This document shows, in pieces, positions 60,250-64,000 of a DNA stretch of 64,000 bases. Source of the stretch: Sipunculus nudus (lineage: Eukaryota; Annelida; Sipuncula; Golfingiida; Sipunculidae); NCBI GenBank assembly GCA_026874595.1, contig CM049318.1, forward strand, positions 23,626,456 through 23,690,455, given 5' to 3'. The notes beneath the pieces were generated by a model, which made no database searches, was not told where the DNA came from, and was given only the letters and a program-made list of their open reading frames with translations. Position 1 is the first letter of the stretch, and the number at the start of each line of letters is the position of its first letter. The translations under genes were made by a program, and so were the position numbers.

Positions 60250-63200
60250 TTAGATGATGGTGTAGTCACAGGTCCAGGATCGAGGGATCAGATAGTCAAG
60301 GAATGAATCCTACAACATGAAAAACAAAAGCTCTATAATGTCATATGTACATAACACTGATCTAACACAAGTAATGAATGACCCATTCTTAATTATAATC
60401 AGCCTTTTATGAAGACTGTTGTTAAATTGTAAGGATCCAGAATCAGTATTTATATGAAGTCTTGTTTTAATAGTTTCCCCTCTAACATTTTGCCCTAGAG
60501 ATCACAATATGGTCTTCAAAGGGTCCTGTTAGGTTTTCATGACCTTGTGCTAGGTTGAGGATGTCCTACTTGCAGCTGTAGTGGAACAGTTACACTTGCA
60601 GCTGTAGTGGGACAGTTACACTTGCAGCTGTAGTGGAACAGTTACACTTGCAGCTGTAGTGGGACAGTTACACTTGCAGCTGTAGTGGAACAGTTTCACT
60701 TGCAGCTGTAGTGGGACAGTTACACTTGCAGCTGTAGTGGAACAGTTACACTTGCAGCTGTAGTGGGACAGTTACACTTGCAGCTGTAGTGGAACAGTTT
60801 CACTTGCAGCTGTAGTGGGACAGTTACACTTGCAGCTGTAATGGGACAGTTACACTTGCAGCTGTAGTGGGACAGTTACACTTGCAGCTGTAGTGGGACA
60901 GTTACCCTTGCAGCTGTAGTGGGTTAGTTACCCTTCAAGCTATGGTGGGACAATTACACTTTATGCTACAATGTAACATTTACACTTGCAGATGTTGTGG
61001 GAAAATTTCATTTGTGGCTACTGGGGACAAATAAGGACAGCTGAGATAGGACAACAACACATTGCAACAAAATGCAAAACACTAATTACAACTGTAACTG
61101 GGCAAGACCTGTTTTACTTTGTATATTAATGCAGAGCAATTGAAACTGGTAGCATAGTTAAATCCACAGTGTGCCACAGTCCATTCTAAAGAAACCATTA
61201 ACACTCACTGATTGGATCAACCATGTGGCAAACAATATTATCATATTGGGGGAAGTGGGGAAGTGGGGGAAGTGGACATGTATGAATATACTTACAGCGG
61301 TGATGGGACAGTTAATCCGGGCGTACCACTCCATGCTGTACAGACACATAAGGAGACCATTACCAATGAACAACGCGACCCACATGAACACGTTTCCTGT
61401 CCTTGATCGCTTGGTTGGAAGGAAGATGAAGGCAACTGTAACACAGGAACATAATATGTTTATTCCAAGCTTAGATAAGAATACCTGGCAAAACTATTAC
61501 GAAGTAGGATATGCATGTGCCCTCCATTTCTATGAGCCAGACTTCTCAGAAATAGACTAGCCCTACATTTGTGAAACACAAAATTAAACTAACAGCTTGA
61601 CCTATATTACCATTGAAATTAAATCAAGTATATATAATTTACATATTATTTGCATAAATAAAAAAATAAATACACAAAAATAACAAGTCCTGTGAACATT
61701 ACCAAACTTATACCAACTGTTGCTTTGAAACAACCTGATCTGTTTTAAATGTAAAAAAAACAATTGCTTTTTTATGGAAGCTACATATCCATGATCTAAA
61801 CATGGACAACCTGATCTGTCAAAGTAAATTCTTTTTTTTCTTTTAGTTTAAAGTTATACTTACAGCCAGCACCAGCAAACATGAAAAAGAGGACAGGATA
61901 GAAGAATCGGAATGAGAGGATTAAGATGTACTCGTGAAACACGGCCGATAACAAGAACACAGAGGCCATGGCTGCCGGTCGGTTGTTGGGCTGATTAGAC
62001 ACCCGGAACAACTGAAAACAAAGAGGAATTAACAAACATACTTATATTCTTTTGCAGCTCAAAGCTGAAACAGGTACTGATAGCACAACTTGACTGATCA
62101 GCTGTTCTTTGCAGTGATTACCATATTACCATAAGAGAATATTACCATATTTTGTTACATTATGTGTGCCTTGTTGTAATAAACTGCTCCAAATCTAATT
62201 CATTAAATTTTTAAGATGGTACCCTCAGCAGGCTTACTATTTGTAAATGAATTTCCTGGTTGTGAGAACAAGACACAAAGGATCATGTAAAATAAACCAA
62301 ATATCATTTCAAACTCCTTGGTTGGGGGGGGGGGGGTGGGAGAGAGAGAGCGAGGGAGAGAGAGAGATTTGAGGACTGAGAGATGGACTGTCTACTGCTA
62401 TAAAGAACTCACCCTGTAACAGTCTCTGTACACATAGCTGTACAGCCAGTCATGGACAACAACATTCCATGTTCTGTAGTAGTTTGCAAATGAAGAGGAA
62501 TTCCACCAGTCCTACAAAGATTGTGTAGTCTGTGAACATGCATCAGCAGTATTTCATGCAGTATAATAAACTCTGTGAACAGGGTGTGTCAGTTGTATTT
62601 AATGCAGTATAATAAACTCTGTGAACCGTGTGTCAGAAGTATTTAATGCATTTATAACAAACTGTCTGAACAGTGTGTTTCAGTTTTATTTAATGCAGTA
62701 TAATAAACTCTGTGAACAGTGTGTTTCAGTTTTATTTAATGCAGTATAATAAACTCTGTGAACTGTGTGTCAGTTGTATTTAATGCAGTATAACAAACTC
62801 TCTGAACAGTGTGTTTCAGTTTTATTTAATGCAGTATAATAAACTCTGTGAACTGTGTGTCAGAAGTATTTAATGCAGCATAATAAACTCTTTAGCATTG
62901 CTGTACTGCAGAATTGCAGCGATTCTCCAAGTAAACGTATGTTTAAAATATGAATACCAAGATTTAAATTTACAATTTATAATTTATTATACTATAAAAA
63001 CAAAAAGGCATAAAAAATATTAAATTAATAACCACCTTCGTTATCATAATTACAAATATACATTACCAGATTGACAGGTTTTATCAAGGATGACTGATCA
63101 TTTTTGGTATTTGTGATAAAGGATCTTGGATGTGAACTTATTGGTATACCTTATAAAACAGTCGGTCCCCAAATCGTAGCATTTCAGCAAATGCATTTAA

Positions 63201-63862
63201 CCAGGAATGCAGTACGGCAAAGAAACCTACAAAGAAAAGTTGTTAATATACAATGGGAAATCACAAGCAGTGGAGACGTAATGAATGGTCTAAAGCTGGG
63301 AAATACTCTCAAGATTTAGATACCACAGTCACAGTACTTTCACATTCAACTTTTTTTCTTCCATGGCAGCTCTCAGTTAATGAATTTTACAGGAATAAGA
63401 TTATAGAAAAAAGTTAACATATAATTTTATCAGCATTTTATTTTTGCTTATTCTAAAGATGCATAATTTGCAAGGAATACAAGTTTTTTTGTAATGTCTT
63501 TATAAAGTAATGTGCATGTAACTTTGCAAAATTAAAATTCTCACATTTAAAAAAACAATATGTAAACTTTTTGATGTTATAGCAGTTAAAACATCACTGA
63601 ATAGGGGGTAAATGTACTTCTTCAGTACAATATTGAAATTTCGTTTTTTGCTTTAGTTGCCTTACCAATAAATAAGACCAGTGTTCCAGGCATCATGCAA
63701 CCAAACGCTGAAAGGATAAGCCTTCGAGCTGATACACTCTCACTGCTGAAGTTCCGGAACACGGGAACGCAGAAACGAGCAAATATGTAGTAGGTGTAAA
63801 TGAGGCAAGCGAAAACTTGAGCAAAGTTGGTGACGACGTAGTTCCACCTGATGGTTGGTGTT
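60250..63862 (-). CDS. SOAT1: Sterol O-acyltransferase (SOAT/ACAT), C-terminal part, 6 exons
   Basis: A membrane-bound O-acyltransferase of the ER that esterifies cholesterol with fatty acyl-CoA. Minus-strand exons: 63666-63862, 63150-63226, 62413-62511, 61864-62011, 61296-61435, 60250-60309 (stop TAA 60252-60250). Phases agree, giving about 239 aa; the 5' half of the gene is past the right edge. Seen: [37 protein letters not shown] joined to DWWNSSS (the FYxDWWN motif of the family), AVFHEY with the catalytic-type His, [34 protein letters not shown], and the ending [15 protein letters not shown]. The C-terminal WYA..CP and RSWTC motifs favour SOAT over DGAT1. SOAT1 versus SOAT2 cannot be told for an invertebrate; the symbol is nominal. 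Several hydrophobic membrane helices are evident. Confidence 0.93.
60571..60960. repeat. 26-bp minisatellite with 104-bp higher-order period
   Basis: TGCAGCTGTAGTGG recurs every 26 bases from 60571 for about 14 units, then decays. Units alternate between GGAACAG and GGGACAG, and every fourth unit has CAGTTTC instead of CAGTTAC, so units 3-6 and 7-10 form two equal 104-bp blocks. It lies in the last SOAT intron. Confidence 0.93.
62325..62367. repeat. Poly-G and GA microsatellite
   Basis: A G run of about 11 bases, then GGTGGG and (GA)n with interruptions, in a SOAT intron. Confidence 0.9.
62530..62892. repeat. About 46-bp tandem repeat, 7-8 copies
   Basis: 'atttaatgcagtataataaactctgtgaac' recurs with spacing near 46 bases (for example ATAATAAA at 62563 and 62609) and alternating linkers (cagttgt, cagaagt, cagtttt). 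In the SOAT intron upstream of the FYxDWWN exon. Confidence 0.88.
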
Positions 63863-64000
63863 CTGAAAGATCAAAGAAAAACAGTCAAAAGTTATAGAGA
63901 AAATTCATTAAAGGTGCCCATTCACCTACCTTTTGTAAAAGAATTTATGCGATTTCTGGCTTCCTCTATGTATATATAAATGATTTTAGGGTAATTCTGG

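Noticed and set aside
60571-60925. Regular short repeats resembling a CRISPR array
   Set aside because: Units are contiguous without unique spacers, in an intron of an animal gene.
61171-61560. 129-codon plus-strand open frame
   Set aside because: It runs antisense across SOAT exon 61296-61435; the minus-strand frame has splice sites and family motifs, this one has none.

Overview
The window is animal nuclear DNA: AT-rich, with split genes, GT-AG introns and dense repeats. Four conserved protein-coding genes can be assembled exon by exon. The repeat content (GTGACCTTTGACC-type tandem repeats, tails ending in CAGCTGAGCTAAAA, TATCCCCAGAC elements, Penelope-like and pogo-like pieces, long TA and G/C runs) suggests a bivalve mollusc. 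That placement is inference; the gene identities are much firmer.

Layout. 1-900: tandem repeat of roughly 280 bp. 4100-10288 (minus): complete STK16-type Ser/Thr kinase, 7 coding exons, 307 aa. 10372-23781: no confirmed gene; a tRNA-derived SINE head, TA arrays, a decayed Penelope-like element, dispersed repeats and two unassigned candidate exons. 23782-30441 (minus): complete V-type ATPase subunit F, 5 exons, 122 aa, with a possible alternative last exon and a nested pair of Harbinger-like MITEs in an intron. 30442-32411: short divergent intergenic region with a MITE. 32412-50923 (plus): complete dynactin subunit 2 (dynamitin), 13 coding exons, 405 aa; its introns carry pogo-like elements, a 145-bp tandem repeat, a MITE and a 2.3-kb Helitron/Helentron-like element. 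50924-60249: no confirmed gene; minisatellites, a perfect-TIR MITE and a second Helentron-type 3' end. 60250-63862 (minus): 3' half of a sterol O-acyltransferase (SOAT/ACAT) gene whose 5' part lies beyond the right edge.

The four genes are unrelated housekeeping genes (membrane-associated kinase, proton pump stalk, dynein cofactor, sterol esterification) and show no pathway clustering. ATP6V1F and DCTN2 are head to head about 2 kb apart. The most informative non-genic signals are two elements that share a 3' stem-loop/CTAG terminus with changed but still paired stems; three dispersed repeats with one shared hairpin tail; a MITE nested in another with intact TTA duplications on both; a 67-bp duplication of the STK16 exon-3 splice donor; an in-frame upstream AUG that would remove the STK16 myristoylation site; and a minisatellite with a 104-bp higher-order period.
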